NCBI GenBank assembly: GCA_018806985.1
Contig: JADANN010000364.1
Span: 992,001-1,056,000 of the forward strand
Direction of reading: 5' to 3'
Origin: Angiostrongylus vasorum
Taxonomy: Eukaryota > Nematoda > Chromadorea > Rhabditida > Metastrongylidae
DNA: 64,000 nt
Shown: in pieces, positions 48,120 to 60,394 of the stretch
Layout of the letters: every line of letters starts with the position of its first letter
Numbering within the stretch: position 1 is the stretch's first letter
The notes under the pieces: model-generated
The model's input: only the letters and a program-made list of their open reading frames with translations
Databases searched by the model: none
Told to the model about the DNA's origin: nothing
Translations under genes and position numbers: made by a program

Positions 48120-49400
48120 CAGTTATATTGATTGCTTTTTTCCCAATTAGCAGTATTATAAAATCTGACCACATTATCACCGATTTCACAATATTAAATT
48201 AATTTTTAAAGTTCACCTTGATGTTGGACGCCGACATTCATAACTTCTATTCTTCTTTATTAAAAACTATCATTTCAGAACCCATTAGATATCTGATGCT
48301 AAGTAGTTGACGCCAAGATGGTACTCTCACGTCTTACATAACCACAGTCGCTGAAACTTCTTCTTGTTTTTCTAAAGATACCATATCTGCAGTAGACCCT
48401 ATGAGCAATGTGAAGTTTTAGGCTACTTGAGTTCAACTTAAGCGCTTGAACTTAGTAAACATAAACGTTTGGTATTTCTTTTCCATAAGATTTATAACGA
48501 TCGTGCACTGGTTACCCGTTATCTTTACTGACAGCCTAGGCAAAACGTGTCGCCGAGTCCGGTCATCACTTCCGTAACGGCGATTATTAGAACCCAATAA
48601 CTTAATAACTTGTTTAAGACAAAGAAGTAGCGGACAACGAACTAGCAGATCTAAACAATAGATCGGAATTGGGAAGTACTAGTACTCGTCCTCACCTCGA
48701 TCCTCTTGCTAAAGCTGTCCAATTCTGCTGGTCGAACGACGGTAATACTCAGTGGAACGTACTGTGCACAACAGACAGTCGTTACCAAAGTTTGCACAAT
48801 TAGAGAAAATTGCATGGTGGCAATTTCGGTTTCAGTCTGCTATTTATAAACAACCATATTTGCTGTGTCTGGTGAGTCAGAATTGCTTTGACAACAATGG
48901 AAATTTTTTTGCTAAGACCACAAAATTGACTGGGTTAATGACCAGCTATGGAGACGACTAAATAAGCTGGATTTTCCATTACTTTTTCGAATATAAAGGT
49001 CTCAGTAAGCTTCATTTCTCGCTTTCATTTATTAGGTATATGGTCTACATTCGTGCAATGAAGGCCTACTGTTTTTTCTGAGAGGTCCTTCAAAATAGAT
49101 GGGAGTACCTCGACTGAAACCAATTATTGTCATTTCACCTCAGCTGAAACTAGTCTTTCGCAATACACAATTTCTTCCGTGACAAGTAATCATGTGGCCA
49201 CGATCTCAAAACTAGGACTGTTAGCACAAACATCATATTTATAGCAGATTTATGAGTTTTATGTTTGGAAACAATGAGCGAGCTTTGATAATTAGTGAAA
49301 TAGTACACACGAAGCGGGCCACAGGTTGCTAAAGTGGCCCAAATGTCTTAAAAATGTCAATATACAATAAGAAATACAAGCCGAAAAAAACTGGATAGAT
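48120..49400. other. 3' flank of collagen gene; no other feature
   Basis: No further exon or repeat recognised. Confidence 0.4.
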
Positions 49401-49402
49401 GC

Positions 49403-49408
49403 TTTATT
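49403..49408 (-). promoter_or_regulatory. Poly(A) signal of collagen gene
   Basis: AATAAA on the minus strand, about 90 nt beyond the collagen stop codon. Confidence 0.6.
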
Positions 49409-49497
49409 ATTTTGCTGTGACTCGTACGTAAAATGATGCAAATCTGCTAACTGGTAATGAAAGCCATATAATTTTTTATGAGGCCGTTGATGAGGTT

Positions 49498-51025
49498 TTA
49501 GTAACCGGGAGCTGTTCGAGGAGGTGGACAATGGTCGCAGCCGCCACCAGTTCCAGCAGCGCCAGACACGCCAGGACTTCCGGGGACTCCAGGATTTCCA
49601 GGAGCGCCGTCTGGGCCGGGATCTCCTGGTGGTCCAGGCGGACCGGGTTGTGAGCTTCCTGGGGCACCAGGATTTCCAGGAGGTCCGGGTGGTCCAGGAG
49701 GTCCGGGTGGTCCTTAAATATAGCGATATCAATATTCAAAGATTTTCAAATAAAATCTCGTGAAATTTATTCTGATGTAAATTGAAAACTTTTAGTATCT
49801 CACCAACTGGTCCGGGAGTTCCAGGAATCTCGGTAAGCTGTCCAGGGGCCCCTGGATTTCCTGGTGCACCAGGTGGTCCATCGTTACCTGGGGGGCCCAG
49901 GGTGGGCCAGGAGGTCCAGGAGGTCCACCTGGGGGCGGCTGGCGGACTAGCTCCTACTGGCCCAGGTGCGCCAGGTGGTCCAGGTGGTCCAGGGTTTCCT
50001 GCAGGTCCTGCCGGTCCTGGTGGACAATCAAAGCAAAAGTCTTCTGCCTTGGGAGCAGCTCCAGCTTCGGCGTCTCTGCCAGTCTCTCCTGGACGTCCTG
50101 GTGCGCCGTCTGTTCCAGGGTTTCCATCAATTCCTGGCGGTCCAGGAGGCCCTGCAGGACCTACGCCGCAAGAGCAACAGCCGGCGCCAGCAACTCCTCC
50201 TTTAAGAATTTAATAAAGCTACGAAATTGAAAGCCATAAAGATTATAATAGAATAAACTATTTTACCTACTCCTCCAGCAACACCTTGTGTGTATGTACC
50301 TGTTCCACGAGCTCGAACTGGAACATGGAATTGTTGTTGCCAAGTGTTCCTCTTGATTCGGCTTTCGACTCCCCTTTCTCGACTCAAACTGAAGAGCGTA
50401 AAACAGTATTAAAAAGGAAGATTATGGAAAAGAAATGACTAGAGTATTCTTTTACTTAAACACCTTGTGTACTGCCTAATGTCTCTCAGCTGAATTGCTG
50501 ACATTGAAAAGCTTTTTCTTATTGCTTTGTTGAAATTTCTACTAGTGGAAACTGTTATTTAACTAATATTTTTTAAATGTATTCGTTTATAGAAGATTTC
50601 TCCAGCAATAGCATAAAATCTCACATTCACAAGCGTGCTTTTTTACATCTTTAAAAATTCTCCAGGTTACTACTTAGATTCACACGAGTATATATTTCAT
50701 CTTGTTTCTATGTACAGACAGATATGTGGAAAAGTGAATAAAGTACCCTATGGAATTCCTTCCAAAGCCCATCGGTACGATGGCGACAGAATTCAACCTT
50801 AAACGAAAAGATTATTGCATAGAAAAGCAAATAAAAACAAAAGAAAGCATTGAACAAGAAAGTACTTCGTTCTGAAGAGATGATTGTATGTGCTGCATGT
50901 AATTGTAAAGCATCGGAACAGCGACAATGGCAGTAAGGGTGGCGACGGTGGAGATGGCAATGCCAAAGAAAGCAAGATGCCTAAGGGGCTTCTGCTTCTG
51001 CAAACTTTGCCTTCTCGTTAGACAT
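49498..51025 (-). CDS. Cuticle collagen (about 320 residues, six exons, apparent small indels)
   Basis: Structural exoskeleton protein secreted by the hypodermis. Exons: 50866-51025, 50747-50797, 50464-50489 (26 nt, least certain), 50267-50388, 49804-50199, 49498-49712. Start [13 protein letters not shown] leads into [20 protein letters not shown], the N-terminal membrane segment of the nematode cuticle collagen N domain. [14 protein letters not shown] follows, then a subtilisin-type site RIKR in exon 4. Cys clusters (CCSCG, CFDC, final CDHC) bound the Gly-X-Y blocks; the protein ends [10 protein letters not shown]-runs on the plus strand at 50985-50988, 49931-49935, 49900-49902 and 49890-49895 each look one base too long. 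The first breaks the frame after the start, while the other three together keep the frame but turn about 17 residues into non-collagen sequence (RWTSWTSW). A start by TTTGCAG/AAG splicing is an alternative to the first indel. Confidence 0.88.
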
Positions 51026-51056
51026 TACAGTGTCTAATCTGCACATCAACAGTTCG

Positions 51057-51063
51057 TTTTATA
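51057..51063 (-). promoter_or_regulatory. TATA box upstream of collagen gene
   Basis: TATAAAA on the minus strand, 32 nt before the collagen ATG. A 'gtgcag' acceptor-like site lies 13 nt before the ATG, so trans-splicing is also possible. Confidence 0.5.
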
Positions 51064-51069
51064 CGAATC

Positions 51070-52740
51070 GTTACTAGTAACCGGTCTCCCCATCCATACA
51101 CTCCTCCCACCATCATGATAATTAGTATTAAACTGGTAGAGGCCGTACCCCTTCCTAAAGCAAAGTTCAGTGACCGGTGGCTACCGTGGCAGTTTATTGG
51201 ATCCCCGTTCAAAATCTGAAGAAAAAAATTTCCATAGGTGTAATAATTTCCACAGGCGGAATATTAGATAAAGGAAGGCACGCAAACCGACCTGCTTCTA
51301 CCTCTACATGATTTAAGCAAATAAAGAACCAACTGCGTGAATACTCTGGTGACACGTGTTCTCCAATTATTTAGGACCAGCTACAATTCCACTTGACTGG
51401 TGTTCTGTCGATTGAGCACATGTGTTTTTCTTACTGACCTCATGACAGATAGGCTAGGATTTTCTCCTGTTCTCACTATACGCTTTTGAACAAACGTTCT
51501 CAAAAGGGAGAGTCGTTTGTCTCTACCTCCAAAACTGAGAACATTACCAGAAAAAAATTTTTTGAAAAGTCGCTTCAACCAAAAAACAGAAAAGCGCGTC
51601 AATGACGTATTGATTAGAGCAGAAAGGAAAGTATTACACCTTGGTAGTACTTGACAACACATCGAGAATTTGCAAAAGCCACTGAAGGACAAATAATTAA
51701 GTTCACATGGGAAATCATTTCCAGTACCGGAATTCAAAACTGGCTAGTTCATAACTTCTGTTAGCCCAGTGAAAAAAAATGATTTGCTTATTCCAATGAG
51801 AGGGCGACTAACTTTTAGGTTATTTTTGTTAAGTTGAAAAAAATAATGAGGGATTACTGGTACCGGCTTGATAACAAATAAAGCGCATAAATTAAATTGA
51901 TGACCTAACAGTTACATTAAAAAGCCGGCCGTTTCCGTCCATTCATAGGAGGTTAGTATGAAAAAAGATATAGTGGGCCTTTGATATTCTGACCATCGCT
52001 AACTTTCCAATCAATCTGCTCAAACCTTGTACCACTTCGCATTTTAACGCTTTATATTTACCATACTCCTTCAAAATTTTTCGACAACGGGTGAGTACCG
52101 AGGTCAGAACGGGTTCATAACCACCTTCTCTTGGTACCCAAAATCTAAACACTGTTACAAATAAATTTTCTGATCTTCTTTTGATTTACTGCCAATTTTT
52201 GACTCTACTTTTCGTAACCGGGAAGGAACACCAGCTGTTTATGAAATCCAAGCAGAAATTCTCACTGGGCAAGAACTCGTTTTCAGCTTATGCGCCTGTG
52301 CACGTGAGATCGTTCAGAGAGCGAACAACAATCTTTGTTCGAGTCACCGTTACCTAACTGCTTTGCTGTATAAACAAAACACATATACCATACAACCTTT
52401 GTCAAAGACGACACACCTTCAGAGCAACGATTTAGCAAGAACGCATTGGCCTACCGACAAAAGACCCGACCAAAGAGATGGCACCTTTGTGTAAAGTGTT
52501 TGCCCAGCGAAAATGGCGAAAACGTACAATTTCCAACCTTCGCCTACTGACGGCCGTTCGGACTTTCCGAGAAACTGCCAATATTTTTTTAATTGCTTTT
52601 AATTGCTACATAGTTCAGTTACATGGAAGCCTGAAGTCTTGACAAACTTACAAAGGTTAAAGAATAAATTGTTCGGCCGTCATCAATTCCTTGAAATTAG
52701 CTGGGCATTTGCCTATTTTTCAGCTTCGTAAAAAATAGAG
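51070..52740. other. Upstream flank of collagen; no other feature
   Basis: A 118-codon minus frame at 51381-51737 has no domain and chance-like composition. No repeat was assigned. Confidence 0.4.
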
Positions 52741-52744
52741 TATG

Positions 52745-52890
52745 CATCTTTGACCTATACAATAGTTTCTGAAGGCTTACGGATGCATTGTTACAGTTTC
52801 TTACCCTCCCAGACAAGTCTTGTACCAATCTGCACCAAATCCTTGAGAGACGGCGTTCGGGATAGAACCAGTGGCCACACCTGCTTTTCG
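52745..52890 (-). mobile_element. SINE-A fragment, degenerate
   Basis: Core 'accctcccagacaagtcttg' and 'taccaatctgcaccaaatcc' is recognisable, with weak tail similarity before it. Confidence 0.55.
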
Positions 52891-52894
52891 AAGC

Positions 52895-53750
52895 AAACCA
52901 AACCGCAGCGATTAACGGGAATGAAGTGGTAAGTTTATGTAAGAGATTCTTCGCTATCGCTAGATGTAGCAAGTCTTTCTGAAGTTGAACTTGCTAAAAT
53001 ATTAATAAAATTATGTTCAAAATTTTTAACAACATTGCAGTGGCGGCCAACATCAGAACAGGTTCAAATATTCTACCGTGTCCTATCGGAAAGACTTCTG
53101 GTTGTTCAGTAACTCTTTCGTTCAAAACACGAGTCTCGGCGAAATCATATAGCAAAAACGTTTCGCGTGCTTTGAAACATTAGCTTTCCATCGTGAGGGG
53201 AACAGGCAGACATTTATTGCAGTAGGTCCTTTCCGAGTTCCGACTATGAATCCAGTTAACCATTTTCTGGACAGTGGTCCATGTGTTTAGAAACAGCGTA
53301 GGCTTTTTGAAGATTGTGCATAAACGGATACAGTATATGCTGAGATGTTAAGGGCGATCATGCTCTGACGCTCGTCTCTTTAATGTGGTATGCGTTGACT
53401 ACTAGAATTAGGCCCAAGTTCACGAACAATTCCACTCTTTCCTGAGATTCACCTCAAGACGAAGAAAGAAAACCAAAACACTAAGGCTTAAAGAAGAGAA
53501 GAGAAGCACGACAAACACGCATGTGGAATACCACTATGCGCACTTTTCCCCGAGCATTTTCTAGAAAATCATCTTTCGAATATGAAGCGAAGTACTCTTC
53601 ATTCTTGGAGAATTATCTTGAAATCATTGATCATCATCTCTATAAAACCACTGTTTGTCTTGGTATGAGTTCAAATGCAGATAAACTCTCATTTAGTAAT
53701 AAGTTGTAAATAATAGGGAAAAATCTTCAACTAATTCTATTTAATATGTA
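52895..53750. other. No feature recognised
   Basis: No gene or repeat assigned. Confidence 0.4.
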
Positions 53751-53754
53751 TTTG

Positions 53755-54165
53755 TTCTTTGATGAGCTTACACGAAGTTGATAAAAATTCTTCATTTTCG
53801 GCTAACAATTCGACGGTTTCGTCTTCACTAGAGCCGATGATCCGAGTCGATGGACAGTTGTTCGCGTTCTCAAGGTGGCGTCTTCGCCGCTCATCGAGCT
53901 GGATCTTCCTCAGTGGAGCATCTCTTTCGAATGAGCCATATTCACTCGGCGATTTCCTTTTATACGGGGATGGTTCTTATCGATAGCGGTGATTGCCTGG
54001 TGATTATCACTTGTTTTTTGTCGGACAATCCATCTTCCAGAAGTCGGTATCATTATCAGCTAGTATAGAGCGTAATAATATTTCAAAACCGACCTTCCTT
54101 TAACCTCGGTATCACTAATCAATATGCATTTTTCCTTTGGTAAGCTTAAACGAGGTTAAAATATC
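53755..54165. repeat. Family E-related repeat, long form
   Basis: Opens 'gagcttacacgaagttgata', then 'caattcgacggtttcgtctt' and 'gatgatccgagtcgatggac'. It ends with 'aatatttcaaaaccgacctt', 'cggtatcactaatcaatatg' and a second 'taagcttaaacgaggtt'. It parallels 365-610 in permuted order. Confidence 0.6.
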
Positions 54166-54169
54166 ATTC

Positions 54170-55540
54170 TAATTAGTCAGATGTTTTGGTTCCTTTTGTT
54201 TTCGTATCGCATTAAAAAAAATTAAGAAGAAAGCAGTGCCGCAAATTAAGAAGAGATTGGCAGAAAGTCTAAAATGTAACGGATTTGAAGCCATCAGCTA
54301 TTTTTTTCTTAACTTGAGATCCTAATGCAAGCGTGTGCTTGCTTATTCAAACGCATAACTATTCTGTACTGATGATTTCTCTTCAAATAATCCATTCAAT
54401 TTCAAGCCTATCACCATCGGACTGGTGAAGAAGCCACAAACAGGTGTAGGTCGTCGATTCGGCAGCTCATGCAATCGTGAAGGAGTTTCTCGCTCTCCAA
54501 ACAATAGCCGTTGTGGCAGAGATTCTGCACAAATCGGAGGACGGTAGTGGAACGGGGCTGGTTCCAATTCTTGGCAGCACTTTCTTTGGTGTCCAAAATA
54601 GAAGTCCCAATCACAGACGAACGCTTTCTGCCGACATGTGGGTGATTGTTTTGTCGTCCGTTTCACAAAAGTTCAGATGAAAATCGGTCTTGAATTGTTA
54701 AACAAATAGTGTTCAGTGGTAACTTAACTAAGTTTCAAATGTAAAGTAATTCCGCAAATCGATCTTTATTACTTTGATAAGGATGCATTTAATTTGAGCT
54801 TTATTTCCAAAGAAGTAATTAATGGTGCTATTAAGCGATGTCTGTAAACGGCTTCTCCAGAGCAATTGCGTAAGTGATGCTTGACTTCTACTATAGAGTT
54901 TATGACGTCAATTACGTAGCAACCGCTTCTAAAGTTGTCCCTAGGAAAATAACATTGTTTGCTTTGCTTTAACGGCATCAACCGTCTCTGTGTACGATGA
55001 TCAACACATAGAAAAACAGGTAGAACGGTTTGCATTCCCATAAAACAACACTTTGATGGAAAACATAAACTTCAACAAAATATTCTACTAGATGCACACT
55101 AGGCATAATAAAAGAACGGCGACGATTTCGCATTAAAATTAAGACTCTTGCGAAGGATTCAAAAACATCAGTCCGTGGGACTCTTAAGACCTTCTTAATC
55201 AGCTCGAAAACTCCAGCAATGAACCATGGAGCGGAATGGAGGATAATGATATGGGAGATGACACCATAGTTCAATCCAAATTTTTTCCCGTGAAGCGGAA
55301 GCATTGCTTAGCCCATTCACAGGTGCTGACCGAGCTGTTTACAATTCTAAAGCTTTGGACTTAGATTTGTCTTAAGTATTCTGGAAATGTTTGACCTACT
55401 AGGCTGGTTGTTAATAAGATCCTTCCTCGTTTAAAGAGCGCGCAGTCCGACCGCGTCTACTAACATGGCGTCAATGGCAGTGTTGCTAAATAATGTTCAT
55501 GTAGTAATTAAATATCAACTAAGAGTCCGCCCGCTAAACA
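54170..55540. other. No gene established
   Basis: Minus frames at 54343-54666 and 54978-55304 (the latter with HIIILHSAPWFIAGVFEL) are fairly protein-like, but no coherent exon chain or family could be assigned. Confidence 0.3.
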
Positions 55541-55544
55541 AATA

Positions 55545-55650
55545 CTTACTTACTTGGATACTTGGATGGCCCGTCTTGATTGGTTGTGCGGGTCGTCCCA
55601 GCATAATTCCCATTCTCCGGAGATTCGCTGGCTTAGCCATTTATTTCTAA
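55545..55650 (-). mobile_element. SINE-C tail fragment
   Basis: Starts 'cttacttacttggatacttg', 'gatggcccgtcttgattggt' and ends at 'ttcgctggcttagccattta'. Only the RTE-like 3' end and the adjoining bases are present, as expected for a 5'-truncated insertion. Confidence 0.78.
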
Positions 55651-55654
55651 GCAA

Positions 55655-56265
55655 ATACAAAAACGTTGATGCCAATAGAAATTAGCCCTGAGAATTTAAT
55701 CCATGTTATTTCCTCCAGTTATTTAATTGAAACTTCGTTGACGTTAACAGTAACGGAGGGATGGTTTTTCATTTTCTGTAAAGCGCTTCATTAAAGAAAA
55801 TGTTCTTTAGAGTTTCGCTATACTTCTCGTACACACATCCTACCATCCAGTAGCTTCTGCTTCTACTTCAGTGCTGCACACACGCCCAGCAGTAGATGAT
55901 GGATGACTGCTGGGTGAGTGTTTGGAAGTGCATGAAGTGTGAATTTAGAGAAAAACGGACGATTACTATCACCTTCTGTTTCTTGTTATGTTCATAAGCC
56001 TATCGATTTATCTTGTCGAAGAAAAAGCTGGATTTGCTCTGTTTCGTTTCATCTGCTAAGCACCGTAGTCCGCCACCTCGATCGAGTTCTAAAAAAGAAA
56101 TGATTAAAAGAATAACTAAAATTTAATTTTTAGAACAAAATTAGTTAGAAGAACTTGGATTTAAGTAGCATTTTCATATCCAAAAAAACGACGGTAAATG
56201 TTAATATTTCAGGACCAAATAATTGGTAAATTAATATTAAATAGTATTATAAATTTTTCTTTTAA
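55655..56265. other. No feature recognised
   Basis: No gene or repeat assigned. Confidence 0.4.
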
Positions 56266-56271
56266 TTTTAA

Positions 56272-56640
56272 TAGGGAACGGAAAGCACAGTGGTAGTGAC
56301 GCCCGTCATTCCGAGCATGGTGCTAGTTCGATTCCGCTCCGGGCCAACCAAGCCTCTCATTGCTCCGGGGTCGGGAAGTTGGTACCGGACTTGTCTAGGG
56401 AAAAAAATCACTTTTTGCAATCCAGTTGGGAACACTCCAGTCCGGCTATCTGAGGACTTCACGGAGAATTGCTCCACCAGCATTCTACGACATTCAAGAT
56501 GAAATGAAAATTCTCAAGCAGCAACCGAAGCCGTACGTTAAAAAGTTGGGAAATGTTCGTAGACAGAGGATGACAGGAAACGAGTCGAATCTGGGAGGTG
56601 CTTGGATAGTCACAGTAGACTTGATGACGGATCATATAAA
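56272..56640 (+). mobile_element. SINE-B copy, near full length
   Basis: Head 'ggaaagcacagtggtagtga', box-B-like 'tagttcgattccg'. Core 'ccaagcctctcattgctccg' and 'ggtaccggacttgtctaggg' follow. The tail 'ccagtccggctatctgagga' runs to 'aggaaacgagtcgaatctgg'. One of the best copies for defining the family. Confidence 0.83.
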
Positions 56641-56689
56641 AATAAAAAAAAGTTATAAACAGCAATTACAACTATAAATAATGTGAAGA

Positions 56690-57065
56690 CCTTCCAACGG
56701 TTTACCGCCTCATCGTGGCTGGTAGGTGTTCCTGGGTGTCCGTCTGCGATGTAGAGCGGGAGTATTCGGCAAGGCCTCCCAAGCTGAGGAGTCCGGCGTT
56801 TCCATCAGGAAGCCTAGCTAAGAGTAAACCAATAGCAGGATCCACCACCGTCTTGGTATCAAAGTTGCATGGTGGTAAATCTCTCTGATCCACGAGGGCT
56901 GCGACTGCCTGTCGTGATGACGACCTGGGGCAGACTTTGGCCAGGCTGTCCTTGGAATTCCAGGGAACCACAGTGGCTTAACCAGCAAATCTCCGCAAAA
57001 TGGTGATTATGCTAGCGCACGTACAACTAGTGATGACGGGCGGTTCAAGTATCAAGTAGGTAATA
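56690..57065 (+). mobile_element. SINE-C copy, near full length
   Basis: Starts 'ccaacggtttaccgcctcat' and 'cgtggctggtaggtgttcct'. It ends 'ggtgattatgctagcgcacg', 'tacaactagtgatgacggg', 'caagtatcaagtaggta'. The frames on the minus strand are shadows. Confidence 0.82.
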
Positions 57066-57069
57066 ATGT

Positions 57070-57870
57070 GAAGAATTGATTGAGAACACTTTTGGCGTCC
57101 ACTTTCGGTTTCAAAGTTGCGTAGTAAAGTACGCACTAGCTTTTGCTGTTCATTAGTCATAACCTCCAGTAATGATTCTTTCATCCTTAAACTTTTTGTA
57201 TGACAGTTGTTTACTGATTGATGTTCTTCGTTGTGTGGAAGCATCTAGTAATAGGCAGAGAAAAAATTTGCCATATTTCAAAGCGGGTGAAGTCAGAAAT
57301 TCTATAATCCTCAAAGCGACGTTGATTCAACTGTCCGCAGAAAATCGTGCGCATTCGATAAGAATGCAAAAAAAAGAAAAAGAAGAAAAGTGGTTCACAT
57401 CACACTATTCATTCAAATGCAGTTAGAGAACAGGCCATCGACTTAAAATGAAGTTCCAATCCGCCAATTAACATTCGAAGCTGTAAGGAATCTCGACTTC
57501 GGTCATAACTCATAATGGTATCCTTTCTCCATATCTTACCGTCAGATTTGGACCGCCGTCAAGCAAATATGGAATGATTAAAGCGAGGTAGGAAACACTC
57601 CGGGTGTTACTCCCAATGCTGAAGCAACCCCATCTAAATAACTATTAAATGATATGCAAGAATTCTACAAAATCTCAGTGCTAGCTAACCGAATCGTGGA
57701 AATTTACATGGTTTACACCTATGAAATACTCGTCTTTGGCCCAAGTTACAGAAGTTTACTACACTGCGAAAGCTTCTTCGATTTAGTTCGTTGTCCTGCA
57801 TGCGTTATCCATGACTACATTCGCGCAAGCGTATGAGTTCGGCTGTGAGCTAAGGATTTTCTTTTCTTCT
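57070..57870. other. No feature recognised
   Basis: No gene or repeat assigned. Confidence 0.4.
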
Positions 57871-57874
57871 TAAA

Positions 57875-58275
57875 TGTCGTTAAATTACAACGATGCTGAG
57901 ATATTTGTAAAACTCAAGACCGGAACTGTCTGCAATGGGGATCGAATACGCTACTACACTTTTCGGGGGCTACCGCGTTCACCACCACCAAAAAATGTTA
58001 ACAATGTGGTTTCGACTACAGCCTCAACTTAACAGTGTTCACTGCAGATTTCTGCCCCTGATCAATCCCGTTGACAAGCGAATGTTGATTGAACTGATAG
58101 ATAGAAAACAGGCTGACAGAAAGGTGACATGAAGGACCGGCATGGTGGGGTGGTGAACGCGTTAGCTCCCAGAAAGCGTTATAGCGCGTTCGATCCCCAC
58201 CGCAGAAATGTGCGGTCCCGAGTTCTGCAAATATCTCAGCATCATTGCAGTTATATTTCAAAGCATACTCTGCAA
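57875..58275. repeat. Family D fold-back element, complete
   Basis: Left arm 'tacaacgatgctgagatatt' and 'gggatcgaatacgc' is mirrored by right arm 'gcgcgttcgatccccaccgc' and 'caaatatctcagcatcattg'. The middle holds 'gatcaatcccgttgacaagc'. The best guide to the full unit (about 400 bp). Confidence 0.78.
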
Positions 58276-58279
58276 TGAA

Positions 58280-58995
58280 AAAAAGAGTAGATGATAAATA
58301 AAAAAAATTGAATCTTTAGGAAACTCTTCTAAATCATTTCCGACTCTTCAACACGAGAACCTGTTTCATTTCGCAGGTCGGAGCGAGTTTTTTCCCGACA
58401 AACCAAGAGCTGATTTGAAGTTACTCCAGAATGAGAGCGAGATGATTGGATCAGCACGTGATCGAACCTCCGACCCTGTCTGTACCGCTGGGCATTTCAG
58501 GCCAACGCATGTCCTGCGCGCGTGAATGCTTTTAATTGAATTGTTTACGTAAAAAACGTAAAACGTAAAGTTAAGAAAAAATGTAGAACGCAGACTTAGG
58601 GAACTAGAAGGATGTTGATTGTTCGCAGTGTTAATTAGAAAAAAAACTCAGACTAGCTCATAGACGCCATACCTAGAAATAGCGAATTTCTTTTTTGGTT
58701 TTTGTTTTTACACTTTCTTCCTTCGCAATATTATTTTTTTGTAGTGGGCAATCTATTTCGCATTAGAAATACGCTCGAACATTAGAAGTTTCTCAATTCC
58801 TCTACATTGCCTTCTTCATGTATAAAACAAAGTTGTTCAGAAATTGTCGTGCATGCAAGCCGCGCCTGTTATTGAACAGGCACAAGATGGATTGCTCACA
58901 GTCAAACGACTACCGAACTGGTTCAATTACAGTTGGTTTACTCACTGACATGTAGTAAATTTACAGCGTACTTTCAATTACCCTGCAATGCTGTT
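58280..58995. other. No feature recognised
   Basis: No gene or repeat assigned. Confidence 0.4.
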
Positions 58996-58999
58996 ATAA

Positions 59000-59235
59000 C
59001 ACGCAGTGGACCTACCTCTGGTAAGATTCCCTTGCCTTGGGGCTCACCAAGCCTTTGGGAAAAAAAAGGCAAATTGGAACCAAACTTATCTGGGAGGATA
59101 GAAACACCTACTGCATAAATCAGTAGACCACCGCAAGTCATCGTATAGGCTAAGTATGCATGCAATCCTTTTGCGATGCTTGATGAAGTGGAATGTATAG
59201 TGCATCATTAAGGAATTGATAAACGATGATTGCTT
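59000..59235 (+). mobile_element. SINE-A copy with degraded head
   Basis: Core 'ggctcaccaagcctttggga' and 'aacttatctgggaggataga' is followed by tail 'accgcaagtcatcgtatagg' and 'gcgatgcttgatgaagtgga'. The head is weak. Confidence 0.68.
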
Positions 59236-59239
59236 TATG

Positions 59240-60390
59240 CTTTATCTTTCATGTACGCCAAAATATGCTATGAAGCTACTTAGCGTGAGAGCTACAGATT
59301 CCACTCAAGCAAACTGAGAGTACATAAAGTTGCAACACAATATTAAATCAGTCCTTCTTTTTACAAATTTTGCAACATAACTATCGATGGATCTTTATTT
59401 AAGATGGCTCCCACGTCTTGAGGTCATGTGAAGCCTCTGTGATGGTACATACGAGGTTAACGTGAACCAAACGCGACCTTCTACTTGCTCTGACGTCTCG
59501 AATTGACATATGCCTTCCGTACATATGTAGTTATAATTATGAATGCTCGAATGAGTACGCTATCGTATACGTGGATTTTATTCTTTGAGTCAATCCAGTG
59601 AAAATCGTGTAATCAATTGACTGAGAAGTACGTTAGAAGTAGCTAGGAGCTGCTTCCTCGTTCAAGAAAGCCCGGAAAGTTGATTATATTCATTTCCTGC
59701 GGTAAGGCCCAGAAAGCTTACTCTGGGCGTTCATCGTAAAATGAAAAGATTAAAAAATAAATAGTGTTGTTCTCCTGAACCAGAAGGTCCGATACAGTTG
59801 GATAGGGTAAATACGAAGACTGCTGAAATCATAGGGCCATTCTAGTCTGTGTGAATCTGGAAACACCACGGTGATAAGCGCATAAACACACTAGCATCTC
59901 AACCGTCCATTAATAAGATGATGATGGGTTACAAAAACTACGTACAACGTTGGATTGGTTGAATACAGAGGCCGCACAATAATTTCCTGCGCCCAATTGA
60001 GAAGAATGACCATTTGTATCGTTATGAGATTTCTCAAAGGAAGTCTTGTAAATATTCATTACGTACACTTTTGCTGTACACCATTTTAAAGCGAATTTAT
60101 TGCTTGCATCTAATGCTTTTGTCTATTACCCAGTCTACAATGAATCTGGATTGGTTAAATTGGTGCTGCCGCAGCATAAAAACCTCGTTGTTTCACCTCA
60201 TCAGCTTGGACATTAAACAACGCTAACATCTCGAAATGGGAACAAAGCATGGCCTAGATGCCTGGAAGTACAATAGAGAAATGGTTTGTATGGTTTTATT
60301 CTAAAGAAACGACTCCGCACGACGAAGAATATCGTGGTGGTCTATGAGCAAATAACGACTATCTGAGGCCAGTAATTGAAGCTAACCCTC
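59240..60390. other. No feature recognised
   Basis: No gene or repeat assigned. Confidence 0.4.
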
Positions 60391-60394
60391 CAGA

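Noticed and set aside
49292..49739. Long minus-strand frames rich in Arg, Ser, Trp or in Leu over the collagen 3' exon
   Set aside because: These are off-frame readings of Gly-X-Y codons; the third frame gives a clean collagen C-terminus.
49782..50213. Plus-strand frame of 143 codons rich in Pro and Gly
   Set aside because: It is the reverse complement of collagen repeats (CCN/GGN symmetry). The minus strand has splice sites, conserved Cys clusters and the N domain.
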